Below are positions 17,157 through 26,329 of a stretch of 64,000 nt of DNA, one piece after another. A program made the translations under genes and the position numbers. This DNA is from Deltaproteobacteria bacterium. Its GTDB lineage: Bacteria > Myxococcota_A > Polyangia > Polyangiales > JADJMO01. The notes under the pieces were generated by a model, which was not told the DNA's origin, made no database searches, and was given only the letters and a program-made list of their open reading frames with translations. Location of the stretch: the NCBI GenBank assembly GCA_025363655.1, contig JANYDK010000011.1, forward strand, positions 62,001 through 126,000, written 5' to 3'. Numbering within the stretch: position 1 is the first letter of the stretch; each line of letters begins with the position of its first letter.

Positions 17157-18896
17157 TCATGGACGGCGCCCGCCAGCGTCGAGCGCCGCGAAGCCGCCGG
17201 TGTCGGCCGCGGTCAACTTGACGCCGCGCTCGGCGACGAACTCGCCGAACTGCTCACCGATGTACGTGATGCCGTGCAGCTCCGCCTCGGAGAACGGCTG
17301 ACCGTCGACGTGATCGGCCACCTCGATGGCGCCGAGGTAACGCTGGCCTTGCTTCACCGGGACCAGCACGATCGATTGCGGCTCGTGCCCCGCAGCGACG
17401 TACCGATCGCGTGCCCAGCGCGCATCGTTGATGGCGTCGAGGAGCAAGCCGTTGCCTTTTTTCACCGCGGTAGTGAGGAGGCCATCACCTTCCCGCTCAC
17501 GCATCCCGAGGATGCTCGACACCGGCGCGCGCGCCTTCACGATGACGAAAGTCTTCTGGTTGATGTCGTAGAAGTGGATGATCGCGACCTTCGAGGGCAG
17601 CTTGTCGCGGAGGAGATCGAGGATGAAATCGGCGCCCTCGAGCGCGTCGCGGAGGAAGTGGAGATCGTGCATGGCCTCGAAGAGATCGGCCATCAGATCT
17701 TCGGGGCGCTTGGCGCGTGATGCGGTCGGGATCTTCGCGGCGAGCGCCGGCGCGACCGGTGCTGCAGAGGCTGTAGGCGCGGCGATGGGTGCGGCCACGG
17801 GTGCGGCGATGGGCGGAGCGGACGAAGCCGTTGCCACTGGTGGTGCTACCGGCGCGGAAGGTACGACAGGCGCGATGGGAACCGACGGCGCCGCGGCGGC
17901 CGGAGGTATCGACTTCGGCAACGGTGCTTCGACCAGGGCTGCGGCTGCGATCTCGGCCGAGACACCGACGGCATCCATCCGCGGACGCGAAGGCGCACGC
18001 GTCGCGGGCGTCAGCTCGGCGGTCGGATTGGGCGGCGCAGCGCCGGAATGCGAAGCCGACGGGAAGGTGACGATCGGCTCGGGCGACCAGTCCTTCCACT
18101 TCAGCGTCACGATCGGCGGACGCTCAGGGCGCTTTTCCCAACGGTGATCGAAGATCGCGAGCTGCACCAGTCGCCCTGCGGGCGCATGCGCTTGATCGAG
18201 CTCCCAGCGCACCAAATCGAGATGCACGTGCGCAGCCGCGCCGGCGATGGTGGTCGTGGTCCCTACCGGCACGACGACCGCGAGCTCGCGATAGGTGAGC
18301 GGCGCTTTGCTGTTCGGATCTTCGCCGCGACGGAAGAAGACCTCGCCGTGCTCTTTGCCGATGGTCGGTTTCGGACGCGGCGGCGCGGTCGGTCGAGGCG
18401 CCGCAGCCGGAGGCACCGACGGCGCCTTGGCAGCAGATGATGCAGGTGCAGCAGGCGCAGCAGATACAGCGGGTGCATTCACCGCGCCTGGAGGTGGCGG
18501 CGGAGACACGGCATCGGCCGCGGCAGCAACGACCGCAGCCGTCGTCCGCGCACCAATGGGAACGGTCTTCGCCGAGCGACGCATCGCCGAAGCCGCAATG
18601 CTCGCAGGTGTCGATATCGGCGCGCTCGAAGGCGGCGGCACCGAAGGAGGCGGCGCATCGGCAGTGACAGCAGCATCGTCGGGCGCACGCGTGACTTGAT
18701 AGCGAACGCGAGCCGCAGCGTTGGTGGCTCGGTACCCTTCGGAGAGCACCTCGATCGTGAAGCTGGAGAGCGGCGCCGTGTCCGCGCGCGACGTCCGCAC
18801 CTGCGAGAGAGCTGCCTGCCAGCCCGGTGCATCGACGGTGACCTTGGTCGCCGCACCGCCGGAAGAAAGGGTCGCGACCTCGACAAACCAACGCAT
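17157..18896 (-). CDS. GAF-domain protein with Pro/Ala-rich linker
   Basis: A 579-residue soluble protein. Residues 1-70 form a small alpha/beta domain (MRWFVEVATLSSGGAATKV), residues ~75-415 are mostly Ala/Pro/Val low-complexity sequence interrupted by a folded segment near 175-290, and residues ~420-565 form a GAF-like domain (LHFLRDALEGADFILDLL, VAIIHFYDINQKTFVIVKA, SIVLVPVKQGQRYLGAIEVAD, FSEAELHGITYIGEQFGEFV). GAF domains bind small ligands or sense redox state. It lies immediately upstream of the histidine kinase (four-base gap), suggesting it feeds or modulates that kinase. That is inference. Confidence 0.78.
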   Translation of the reverse strand: MRWFVEVATLSSGGAATKVTVDAPGWQAALSQVRTSRADTAPLSSFTIEVLSEGYRATNAAARVRYQVTRAPDDAAVTADAPPPSVPPPSSAPISTPASIAASAMRRSAKTVPIGARTTAAVVAAAADAVSPPPPPGAVNAPAVSAAPAAPASSAAKAPSVPPAAAPRPTAPPRPKPTIGKEHGEVFFRRGEDPNSKAPLTYRELAVVVPVGTTTTIAGAAAHVHLDLVRWELDQAHAPAGRLVQLAIFDHRWEKRPERPPIVTLKWKDWSPEPIVTFPSASHSGAAPPNPTAELTPATRAPSRPRMDAVGVSAEIAAAALVEAPLPKSIPPAAAAPSVPIAPVVPSAPVAPPVATASSAPPIAAPVAAPIAAPTASAAPVAPALAAKIPTASRAKRPEDLMADLFEAMHDLHFLRDALEGADFILDLLRDKLPSKVAIIHFYDINQKTFVIVKARAPVSSILGMREREGDGLLTTAVKKGNGLLLDAINDARWARDRYVAAGHEPQSIVLVPVKQGQRYLGAIEVADHVDGQPFSEAELHGITYIGEQFGEFVAERGVKLTAADTGGFAALDAGGRRP

Positions 18897-18998
18897 CCGC
18901 TGCTCCGGGCGCCTGCAAGGGAACCGACTCGCCCCAAGCTGCAGACGGCAGCCGAGACCGGGTAACTATACCCTCCCGGCGAGGAAAGCCGCTGGTTT

Positions 18999-19025
18999 TC
19001 GGCGCTCGTTTCGACGAAACGCCGA
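18999..19025. other. Inverted repeat between purD and the GAF-protein gene
   Basis: In the 139-base gap, CGTTTC/GAAACG (19007-19012 and 19016-19021, loop GAC) sits inside a further partial pairing of TCGGCG with CGCCGA. It is a stable hairpin in either strand, but no T run follows it in the transcribed (leftward) direction, so terminator or regulatory function is undecided. Confidence 0.35.
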
Positions 19026-19035
19026 CGCAGGCGGG

Positions 19036-20325
19036 TCAGCGGCCCGAACGCGCGATGTCGCGGCGAAAGTGGCCACCCCTCAGGCGAACGTGGTCAATCG
19101 CGGCATAAGCACGCTGGGCTGCGTCATCGACCGAAGCGCCGCGCGCAGTGACGCAGAGCACGCGTCCACCGGCGGTGACCAATGCGCCGTCGCGACGCGC
19201 AGTTCCGGCGTGGAACACTTGCACCCCTTCGTGCGCGACCGCGAGGATCACGCCTTCGATCGCGTCGCCCGTGCGCACGTTTCCTGGATACCCCTGCGCG
19301 GCGAGGACCACGCACACCGCCGGCTCGGTGCTGAGGGGAGCGGGCCCCGAGAGTTGGCCGAGCTCACCCCGCGCCGAGGCCTCGAGGTACGGGAGCAAGT
19401 CTCCGTCGAAGCGCGCGAGCAGCACCGCGGTCTCGGGATCGCCGAAGCGGGCGTTGAACTCGAGGACATGCAGCTTCGCCGGTGTTCCCTCTTCGATCAT
19501 CAGGCCCGCGAAGAGCGCGCCGCGAAAGGGTCGTCCTTCCGCCGCGAGCCCGCGCACGGCCGGCGCGATCACTTCGTCGACGATGCGCGCGTGCAGCTCG
19601 GGGGTGACGACCTTCGGCGGCGAGTAGGCGCCCATTCCTCCGGTGTTGGGACCGCGATCGTCGTCGTAAGCGCGCTTATGATCTTGCGCTGGGGCCAGCG
19701 GAATGAAGGTCTGACCATCGCAAAGGGCATGAAACGAGACCTCTTGGCCCTGCACGCGCTCTTCGATCACCACCTCTGCACCGGCATCACCGAACGCGCG
19801 CTGCCGCATGATGGTGTCGATGGCGGCGACCGTCTCGTCGACGGTGCTGGCGACGATGACGCCCTTTCCCGCGGCGAGCCCGTCGGCCTTGACCACCATC
19901 GGTCTCCCGCGCGCTCGCACCCAGCGCTCGGCCTCGTCGGCGTCGCCGAAGACTTCGAAGTCGGCGGTGGCGATGCCGTGACGCTTCATGAAGCGCTTGC
20001 AGAAGGCCTTCGAACCTTCGATTTCTGCGGCCGCCTTCGAAGGACCGAAGGCAGCGACGTTCGCCTTCTCGAGCGCGTCGACGGCGCCGGCGACGACCGC
20101 AGCATCGGGCCCGACGACCACGAAGTCGATCTGCTCGCGGAGCGCGGCGGCGACGATCGATGCGACGTCGTCGGCCCTGCCAGGCAAGCACGTCGCGATC
20201 TCGGCGATGCCGGCGTTGCCGGGGAGCGCGAAGAGGGCGCCGCAGCGAGGAGACGTAGCAATTTTCGCGGCCAATGCGTGCTCACGAGCACCGCCGCCGA
20301 CGACGAGGACGCGCAAGGAGCTCAT
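19036..20325 (-). CDS. purD: Phosphoribosylamine-glycine ligase (GAR synthetase)
   Basis: A 429-residue ATP-grasp enzyme that joins glycine to 5-phosphoribosylamine, the second step of purine biosynthesis. The N-terminus has LRVLVVGGGAREHALA, the standard purD start. Next come DFVVVGPDA, the ATP-grasp core RPMVVKADGLAAGKGVIVA, and the metal-binding HVLEFNARFGDPE. It is full length for a monofunctional enzyme. It starts 16 bases after the small lipoprotein gene and is followed leftward by the GAF and kinase genes; no other pur gene is present. Confidence 0.96.
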   Translation of the reverse strand: MSSLRVLVVGGGAREHALAAKIATSPRCGALFALPGNAGIAEIATCLPGRADDVASIVAAALREQIDFVVVGPDAAVVAGAVDALEKANVAAFGPSKAAAEIEGSKAFCKRFMKRHGIATADFEVFGDADEAERWVRARGRPMVVKADGLAAGKGVIVASTVDETVAAIDTIMRQRAFGDAGAEVVIEERVQGQEVSFHALCDGQTFIPLAPAQDHKRAYDDDRGPNTGGMGAYSPPKVVTPELHARIVDEVIAPAVRGLAAEGRPFRGALFAGLMIEEGTPAKLHVLEFNARFGDPETAVLLARFDGDLLPYLEASARGELGQLSGPAPLSTEPAVCVVLAAQGYPGNVRTGDAIEGVILAVAHEGVQVFHAGTARRDGALVTAGGRVLCVTARGASVDDAAQRAYAAIDHVRLRGGHFRRDIARSGR

Positions 20326-20341
20326 GGCTCCGCGCCTCTTA

Positions 20342-20875
20342 CTACATCCCGGCGAGGATCTTGAACGACTCGCCGTCGGTCACGATTTGCAGGCGATTGT
20401 CGCGCACCGCGCGGTTCCAGACATCGCCCTTGCTGGTCGGGATCTGGAAGGACGCGGTGTAGGTGTAGTCGACGTTGAGTACGTGCTCGGTCTTGTCGCC
20501 GACCTTCTCGAGCCGCACCTCGGAGATGCGGTGATAGCGAATTTCGTAGCGAATCGCCTTGGTCTGCTTGAACTTGGTGGCGAGGTACGAGCGCAGCCCG
20601 TTGTAGTCCATGTCGTCGCCCGACTTGGCGTTGCCCCCGGTCTCGAAGTAGCGCGCAGACGCCAACGAGACGAGCGTCTCGACGTCGCGCTCTTCGATGG
20701 CGCGCCGGTATTTCTCGCAGAAGTGGACGACCTTCCAGTTGTCGTCGTTGTCTTCGAGATCGCTGTTCGCGATGTATTGGTGCGAGCACCCGAGGACGAG
20801 CGCGGTCGCACCCGCGAGCGCGGGGAGCGCGAGGAACGAGCACAAGGTCGCGGCGAAGGAGAGGCTTTTCGGCAT
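20342..20875 (-). CDS. Small lipoprotein with NTF2-like domain
   Basis: A 177-residue protein. The ATG at 20875 starts a signal peptide ending in lipobox LVLGC (Cys30). The mature part looks like an NTF2/SnoaL-type cone fold: a first helix WKVVHFCEKYRRAIEERDVETLVSLASARYF is followed by strands such as HVLNVDYTYTASFQI and a final LQIVTDGESFKILAGM. In secreted bacterial proteins such domains usually bind small molecules or other proteins. It is the first gene of the leftward purD unit and is divergent from the gene at 21023, with a 147-base shared control region. Confidence 0.75.
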   Translation of the reverse strand: MPKSLSFAATLCSFLALPALAGATALVLGCSHQYIANSDLEDNDDNWKVVHFCEKYRRAIEERDVETLVSLASARYFETGGNAKSGDDMDYNGLRSYLATKFKQTKAIRYEIRYHRISEVRLEKVGDKTEHVLNVDYTYTASFQIPTSKGDVWNRAVRDNRLQIVTDGESFKILAGM

Positions 20876-21022
20876 GGATGGAAGGCGCAGTCGTCGGGGA
20901 ACGACCTGGGAGGCGCATCCTATTCCAGGGGTCGAACCGGAGGGCAACCTTCGGCCGGCCGAAAATCGACCGTGCGCACTGGCGGCCTTGTCGACCGGGC
21001 CATCGGGGGGGAAGCATGCGCT

Positions 21023-22030
21023 GTGCGACCTTCGGCTCTGCTCGTGCTGCTCCTCTTCCTTTTCGGCGTGCTCGTCGCGCCGAGCTGCCGATCGCGAGGA
21101 AGAAGTGCGCGACGTCACGTGCCTCCGAGCGTGCAGGTGGGCGACGCGGGGGACGCGCATCCCCCTCACCTGGACGCCAGCGCCACCGATCTCGCTCGCG
21201 CCATCGACGACGCACTCGGCGCTGCCTGTCCGGCGACGATGCGCTTCGTCGTGCTTCCTGCAGATCGCCGGGAGAGCGCCGTCGCCATCGCCGAACGATG
21301 CCTCCAAGGGGTGACGCCGAGCGTCTTCTCGGTCGGTCTCGTCGAGCTGGTGTCGATCGACTCCACGCACGACGGCGCCGAGGCGGCGACGTTGCGAGCC
21401 CTCGCGCACGAGAACTTCGCGCTCGGCGTGAACGCGGAAGGCGCCATTCGGAAGTACGACGTGACCTCCACCGATCGCTCGGTGCGCTCCGTCGCCTACG
21501 CGATCGTGGTCCATCTCGCGCGACGGCCGGGCGTCGGAGCCGCGGGCGTCTTGCGCGTCGCGCGCGCGATCGGACGGCTCGGCCTCGACGCGGCCCTCGA
21601 GCTCCCGCCCGTGCACACCGACGTCGAGACGCTCTTCGCGCTCGCGCGGGCCGATGGCCTCGAGGCACCGCTGGTCCGCGGACCGATGGTGACGTCGATC
21701 CGACTCCGAGAACCAGGCGGGCCCGCCGACACGCCGCTGATCGTCGTGGAGCTCGATCGTCCGGTTCGCGCCGCGCCGATCGAGGCCCGAATTTGCGGAG
21801 TTCCGACGACGGGCGTGCTCTTCGGTGAAGCGCACGACATGTTGCACTTCGCGGCGCCGAAGTGTCCGACGGTCGATGGAGCACCGATCTACACCGTCGA
21901 AATCGGCGGGCTCGCCGGGTCGCCACGCGGGCTCGACGGCGGCATCGTCGCGCACACCTACGGACGACTCGGGGCGCGGCTGGCACCGAACGACGAACTG
22001 CCGGTCGAGCCCGACGACGGAGCGAATTGA
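21023..22030 (+). CDS. Predicted lipoprotein, unknown function
   Basis: A 335-residue protein of no recognised family. The GTG at 21023 follows a GGGGGGAAG Shine-Dalgarno and starts a strongly hydrophobic signal (ALLVLLLFLFGVLVAPSC) with Cys after VAPS, so lipidation is possible. Residues ~55-230 alternate helices and strands, with a helix-rich block RSVAYAIVVHLARRPGVGAAG. Residues ~250-330 look like a beta-rich domain. Only two bases separate it from the methyltransferase gene, so translation is probably coupled. The upstream 147 bases divide it from the divergent lipoprotein-purD unit. Confidence 0.6.
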   Translation: MRPSALLVLLLFLFGVLVAPSCRSRGRSARRHVPPSVQVGDAGDAHPPHLDASATDLARAIDDALGAACPATMRFVVLPADRRESAVAIAERCLQGVTPSVFSVGLVELVSIDSTHDGAEAATLRALAHENFALGVNAEGAIRKYDVTSTDRSVRSVAYAIVVHLARRPGVGAAGVLRVARAIGRLGLDAALELPPVHTDVETLFALARADGLEAPLVRGPMVTSIRLREPGGPADTPLIVVELDRPVRAAPIEARICGVPTTGVLFGEAHDMLHFAAPKCPTVDGAPIYTVEIGGLAGSPRGLDGGIVAHTYGRLGARLAPNDELPVEPDDGAN

Positions 22031-22032
22031 GC

Positions 22033-22974
22033 ATGCGCGCAAACTCGTTCCTCGAGGCCGTCGCCGCTGGACACCTCGTCGCCGACGGCGCGATGGGCAC
22101 CGAGCTGCATTCCCGCGGCCTGCTCTACGGCGCCTGCTTCGAGGCGCTCAATCTCCATCTCCATCGGCCCGAGCTCGTGGCCGAGATCCATCGCAGCTAC
22201 CTCGACGCGGGCGCGCGCGTGATCGAGACCAACACGTTCGGAGCAGCACGCACGCGCCTTTCGCTGCACGGCCTCGGCGACCGAGTGCGCGCGATCAACC
22301 TCGCCGGCGCGCGCATCGCTCGGCAAGCCTGCGATGCGGCGGGCCGAGAAACTTGGGTCGTCGGTGCGATCGGCCCGACGGGGTTGGTGATGCCAACCGA
22401 CGTCTCGAGCCTCTCGAGTGTCGAGCGCGCTCGCCTCCTCGACGACTACCGCGCGCAGGCCGAAGCCCTCGCCGAAGGTGGGGTCGACGCCTTGCTCCTC
22501 GAGACGCTGCGATATCCCGTGGAGCTCAAGCTCGCCGTCGAGGCCGCGCTCGGGCTCGGCCTTCCGGTGATCGCGCTGGCGACGTTCGACGACACGGAAG
22601 CTGGGCCGAAGATGGCCGATGGCACCGACCCCGAGACGATCGCGCGCTGGCTGACAGCCGCAGGCGTCGACGTCCTCGGGGCCAACTGCGGCACCGGCCC
22701 GAGACAGCTGGTCGAGGTGGCGACGCGAATGTTCTCTGCCGCAATATCACCAAAAAACAAGGCCACAGCGCCGCTGATCGCGATGTTCCCGAGCGCGGGC
22801 CTGCCGAGCGAAGTCTACGGCACCTTCGTTCATCCAGCGACTACCGACGACCTCGCTGCCGGCGCGCGTGAGCTCTTCGCGCTCGGCGTGCATTGCGTCG
22901 GCGGATGCTGCGGCACCACCCCGGCACACGTCCGCGCCATGTCTCACGCGGCCACCGGAGGTTCGCTACACTGA
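22033..22974 (+). CDS. Homocysteine S-methyltransferase family protein
   Basis: A 313-residue zinc enzyme of the homocysteine-binding domain family (MmuM / N-terminal MetH type), which methylates homocysteine to methionine using S-methylmethionine, betaine or similar donors. The start DGAMGTEL, the ETNTFGA block, GANCGTGP and the final VGGCCGTTPAHV are present. These give the three zinc-ligand Cys: one in GANCG and two in GGCCG. The ATG at 22033 follows the upstream stop by two bases. There is no cobalamin domain, so it is a stand-alone enzyme. The methyl donor cannot be told. Confidence 0.9.
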   Translation: MRANSFLEAVAAGHLVADGAMGTELHSRGLLYGACFEALNLHLHRPELVAEIHRSYLDAGARVIETNTFGAARTRLSLHGLGDRVRAINLAGARIARQACDAAGRETWVVGAIGPTGLVMPTDVSSLSSVERARLLDDYRAQAEALAEGGVDALLLETLRYPVELKLAVEAALGLGLPVIALATFDDTEAGPKMADGTDPETIARWLTAAGVDVLGANCGTGPRQLVEVATRMFSAAISPKNKATAPLIAMFPSAGLPSEVYGTFVHPATTDDLAAGARELFALGVHCVGGCCGTTPAHVRAMSHAATGGSLH

Positions 22975-22978
22975 CCAG

Positions 22979-23596
22979 ATGGCGTCATCGCGGCTGCGGG
23001 AGGAGGAGGCGATCGTGCCGCTGCCCGCGCAACGCATCACCCCCGCGACGCACGTCCGCGGTTCGGTGCTCTGCACGTCGCTCGGCAGCCTCCGCAAGCG
23101 CGGGCTCGGCGATCGCTACTACGCCGTGCTCGATCCTCGTTGGGAGGAAGCGATGCGCTCGATGACCGCGGCGGTGTGGGCACCGCTTCCCCTCGCCGTC
23201 GCACACTACGAGGCCTGCGATCGTCTTCAGCTCTCCGTCGAGACCATCGAGTCGATCGGCAGCGAGGCCGGGGAGATGCTCAACGCGGCGTTCGTCGGCG
23301 TGGTCGTCCGCGTCTCCCGCGAGATGGGCGCGAACCCATGGACGGTCCTCGCCAACATGCCGCGCCTCAACGATCGCCTCTGGCGTGGCGGCGCCTTCGC
23401 CGTCTACAAATTGGGCCCCAAAGAGGCGCGACTCGAGTGGCACGGACAACCCGTCGCCGCCTCGCCCTACTATCGCGAGGCGTTCGGCGCCTTCGCAAGC
23501 GCCGTCCTCAAGCCCTTTTGTCGCAGCCTCTTCGTCCGCCAATTGCCGCAAACGAGCGATCACACGACGATCGCCTATCGCGTCTCGTGGGCGTGA
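22979..23596 (+). CDS. Unknown protein, possibly DUF2378/TIGR02265-like
   Basis: A 205-residue soluble protein whose ATG lies four bases after the methyltransferase stop. It opens with THVRGSVLCTSLGSLRKRG and has a helix-rich middle (EEAMRSMTAAVWAPLPLAV, EAGEMLNAAFVGVVVR) and a beta-rich end (FAVYKLGPKEARLEWHG). The overall plan resembles the Myxococcus-rich DUF2378 family, and more remotely the 4-vinyl-reductase/heme-NO-binding fold; that is a weak resemblance and should be tested. No signal peptide or membrane segment is present. It is the last gene of a three-gene unit and converges on the leftward lipoprotein gene, 16 bases away. Confidence 0.6.
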   Translation: MASSRLREEEAIVPLPAQRITPATHVRGSVLCTSLGSLRKRGLGDRYYAVLDPRWEEAMRSMTAAVWAPLPLAVAHYEACDRLQLSVETIESIGSEAGEMLNAAFVGVVVRVSREMGANPWTVLANMPRLNDRLWRGGAFAVYKLGPKEARLEWHGQPVAASPYYREAFGAFASAVLKPFCRSLFVRQLPQTSDHTTIAYRVSWA

Positions 23597-23612
23597 AAGC
23601 AGACGTGAAACC

Positions 23613-24740
23613 TCAGCCCGGCGTGCAAACCTTACCGCTGGCGGTCGCGGTGCACTTGGCGTTGATCGCCGTGCAGTCGGCGTCGGCGGTGCACGTCTTC
23701 AGGCAGTTGCCGGCCATGCCCGTCGGATCTTTCGACCAGAGCGTGCCGGTCGCGTCGCTCGTCGGTAGCTCGGGCGAGCAGACGTATCCCGAACCGCAGG
23801 TGGTGCTGCCGACCGTGCAGAAGTTCGCGCAGTAACCCTTGCCGGTGGACGTGACGTAGAGGCAGTTGCACGTCGGCACGGTGCCGGCGTCGGCGGCCTT
23901 GGTGCACGCGCTGCCCGGCGATTTCGTGTACGTCGTCTTGGTCGTGAGGCAGAGGCCGTCCTCCACCTGGCACTTGTTGCCGCTCGGACAATCTGCGTCG
24001 GCCTTGCAACCGCCGAAGCAGTAGCCGATGCCGATCAGCTTGCCCGCCGAGTCGTGACCCCAGCCGTAGACGTTGCAGGCATCTTTGCCGAGGCAACCCG
24101 TCGGCGCCGCGCCTGTGTCGCCGAAGTTGCATGCCGGCAAACACAATTGGTGCGCGGTGAGGCCCGAGCCCGTCTTGAGACAGACGCCGAGATCGCCGTC
24201 GCAGGCGACGATGGTGGTGCCGTCGTTGCCCGCGCATTCGGCGCCGTCGTACCCGAGGCAGACGGGCGTCGGATAGAGCGCGCCGGCCGCGAAAAAGCCG
24301 TCCGTGCAGCTGTTGACGCCGTCGAGGGTCTTGTTGCACACGCTCGCGCTGGTCGCCGCGGTGCACGCCTTGCCGGTGGTGCCCTCGGTCGGTGTCGGTC
24401 GCGTGTCGATGCCGACCGTGCCGGTGTCGATGACCGTGCCGCTGTCGACGACCGTGCCGCTGTCGACGACCGTGCCGGTGTCGACGGGCGTGCCGGTGTC
24501 TGGCTTCGTTCCGGTGTCGATCGTCGTCCCGGTATCGGCGGCAGAGCCCGTGTCGATGCCGGGCACCGACGTGTCTGCGGGCGTGGTGCCGGTGTCGAAT
24601 TCGGGCTCGACGTCGGAGCCGGGCACCGACGTGTCGGCGTGCTTGCCGCTGTCGGTGAATACTCCGCCGGAAGGATCGACGCTGGTCGCGCAACCCACGA
24701 CCACGGTGCCGAACACGGAGAGCCAAGCGTGCGTCTTCAT
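23613..24740 (-). CDS. Cys-rich surface lipoprotein with Asp-Thr-Gly repeat stalk
   Basis: A 375-residue lipoprotein (lipobox VVGC, Cys17) with a good Shine-Dalgarno (GAGAAGG) before its ATG. Residues ~20-115 form a low-complexity stalk of DTGT/VDTG repeats, probably an extended spacer. Residues ~120-375 form a Cys-rich body with at least 24 Cys, including LCLPACNFG, GYCFGGCKADADCP, CNCLYV and CLKTCTADADC. This body is closely similar to that of the gene at 26330, which lacks the stalk. The KADADCPSGNKC-type units resemble eukaryote-like disulfide modules. Function is unknown; the metallopeptidase between the pair is a candidate partner. Confidence 0.8.
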   Translation of the reverse strand: MKTHAWLSVFGTVVVGCATSVDPSGGVFTDSGKHADTSVPGSDVEPEFDTGTTPADTSVPGIDTGSAADTGTTIDTGTKPDTGTPVDTGTVVDSGTVVDSGTVIDTGTVGIDTRPTPTEGTTGKACTAATSASVCNKTLDGVNSCTDGFFAAGALYPTPVCLGYDGAECAGNDGTTIVACDGDLGVCLKTGSGLTAHQLCLPACNFGDTGAAPTGCLGKDACNVYGWGHDSAGKLIGIGYCFGGCKADADCPSGNKCQVEDGLCLTTKTTYTKSPGSACTKAADAGTVPTCNCLYVTSTGKGYCANFCTVGSTTCGSGYVCSPELPTSDATGTLWSKDPTGMAGNCLKTCTADADCTAINAKCTATASGKVCTPG

Positions 24741-24777
24741 GGAAACCTTCTCGATTCACCAAAGGTTGACGAACCTC

Positions 24778-24806
24778 TCCCTAGCGCTCGCCGGGGGTCG
24801 AATCAA
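24778..24806 (-). promoter_or_regulatory. Predicted sigma-70-type promoter of Cys-rich lipoprotein gene
   Basis: On the minus strand TTGATT (24806-24801) and TAGGGA (24783-24778) are separated by 17 bases, about 40 bases before the ATG at 24740. The -10 is weak. Confidence 0.35.
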
Positions 24807-24879
24807 CGGCAAAGCAAGCCATTTCCCGCACCAACGCAAACATCCGCGACCGCACTTCGACGAGGCGGTTCACTTTTCT

Positions 24880-26295
24880 TCAGGGCGAAGAATGCGTCGC
24901 GACTTTGTCGGCACACGCACGCTCGCTCGGGAGCGTGTCCGCGCGCAACCATGCAGTCGCGCAACTCTCGACGTCGATTTCGGGTGCTGCCTCCGCGAGC
25001 GCGTCGATCATCTCGCGCATCGACGCCGCGTGAAGACTATGCGCGACGTAGAACTCGCGCAGCGCGACGACGAGACGCGGAAAGCCGATGCGTCGTTCGA
25101 GGGCCGTGTAGAAGAGCGCGCCCTTCACGTAGGGGATGACCGAGTAGTGCCGACCGACGTCGAAGACGCCACACGTCTCCGGCCGCCACGCGCGTTTCTC
25201 GAGATCGTCGCGCGCCATCGCCGCATCGAGCTCGTCGAGATCGGCCGCCCACTCGCCGTCGCCCGCAGGGTCGCCGAGCTCTCGAAGGACGCGCACCGTC
25301 AGGTACTCGGTCGTGCCCTCGGAGAGCACGAAATCCTCGAAGCAGCGCAGTCGCACGCCGTTGCCGAACCAGCCGTGGATCGCCTCGTGGACGGCGACGG
25401 TGGAGTCGCCCACGCGATCGTCGCCGACATGCCAAAAGGGCACGTGCTCCATGCCGCCGGTGTCGGGAGCGAGCACCGGGCCGACATTGGCGCCGAAGCT
25501 CCAAGGCCCGACGTGCGTCTCCATCCAGGCGAACGCCGGCACCACCGACGCGAGGTCGCGGAAGACCTCGTCACCCGTCCCCAATCGGAAGAGGTCGATC
25601 GTCGTTCCTGCATGCGTGACGCCGAGCCACTCGCGATGGAATCCGCCGATCGCAAAGGCCGCTGCGTAGGGCGGGATCGGCGTCGAGAGGTCGGTGGCGA
25701 TCGCGCTCCCGCCGCCCGTCACCCGTAGGTGAAAGGTGGCGTCGGCGTCGGGCGAGGGTTGGCAGGGAAAGACGTTCCCGCAGAAATATGGCCAAGTGCT
25801 GGTTCGCCCCGCGGCGAAGCCTTTGTGCGCGCCATCGTGGTGGCTCGGCTGCTCGACGAACCGATAGTCGATGTCGACGCGAGGACGCTCTTCACGCGCG
25901 GTGGCCTCGTCGAGCTCGATCGACAGACGACGGCGGAAGACGTGCGCGTTTCGATCTTCGACGTCGGCAATGGTGAACGCGAGCGCCACCTTTGCGCCAG
26001 TCGGCGGCACGCCGGCCACGCGCTCGATCGTCGTCGATCGCTCGTCGAGCGCTGCGCGCGATTCGGCGACCCCGACGTCGACCTCGACCACGTCCGAATC
26101 ACCTTCGAGCGTCAGCTCGGCTGAGGCCACTCGATCGGGAAAACCAAAGGTGACGCGCGTGTCGACGACGCGCCGTACAGAGACTGGCGACCTCGCGACG
26201 GCGACCGGGCGACGTTGGCAACTGCTCGACAGCAGCACGAACAGCGCCAAAATCGCGAACGGAGCGCCGCGCGCGATTCGAGCGAGGCGCACCAT
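24880..26295 (-). CDS. M1-family (gluzincin) metallopeptidase lipoprotein
   Basis: A 471-residue exported metallopeptidase. I chose the ATG at 26295 because it starts a signal with lipobox LSSSC (Cys26); the longer frame would run into the neighbouring gene's 3' region. The zinc site is complete: HEAIH at 303-307 and Glu326 exactly 18 residues later, the HExxH-x18-E spacing of M1 aminopeptidases. A GGMEH motif at 280-284 replaces the usual GAMEN exopeptidase motif, so aminopeptidase activity is uncertain. Being a lipoprotein, it should act in the periplasm or at the surface. It is flanked by two paralogous Cys-rich lipoprotein genes on the same strand. Confidence 0.85.
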   Translation of the reverse strand: MVRLARIARGAPFAILALFVLLSSSCQRRPVAVARSPVSVRRVVDTRVTFGFPDRVASAELTLEGDSDVVEVDVGVAESRAALDERSTTIERVAGVPPTGAKVALAFTIADVEDRNAHVFRRRLSIELDEATAREERPRVDIDYRFVEQPSHHDGAHKGFAAGRTSTWPYFCGNVFPCQPSPDADATFHLRVTGGGSAIATDLSTPIPPYAAAFAIGGFHREWLGVTHAGTTIDLFRLGTGDEVFRDLASVVPAFAWMETHVGPWSFGANVGPVLAPDTGGMEHVPFWHVGDDRVGDSTVAVHEAIHGWFGNGVRLRCFEDFVLSEGTTEYLTVRVLRELGDPAGDGEWAADLDELDAAMARDDLEKRAWRPETCGVFDVGRHYSVIPYVKGALFYTALERRIGFPRLVVALREFYVAHSLHAASMREMIDALAEAAPEIDVESCATAWLRADTLPSERACADKVATHSSP

Positions 26296-26329
26296 CGGTC
26301 GCAGCGTAGCGCCTCGAGACTCGACTGCG

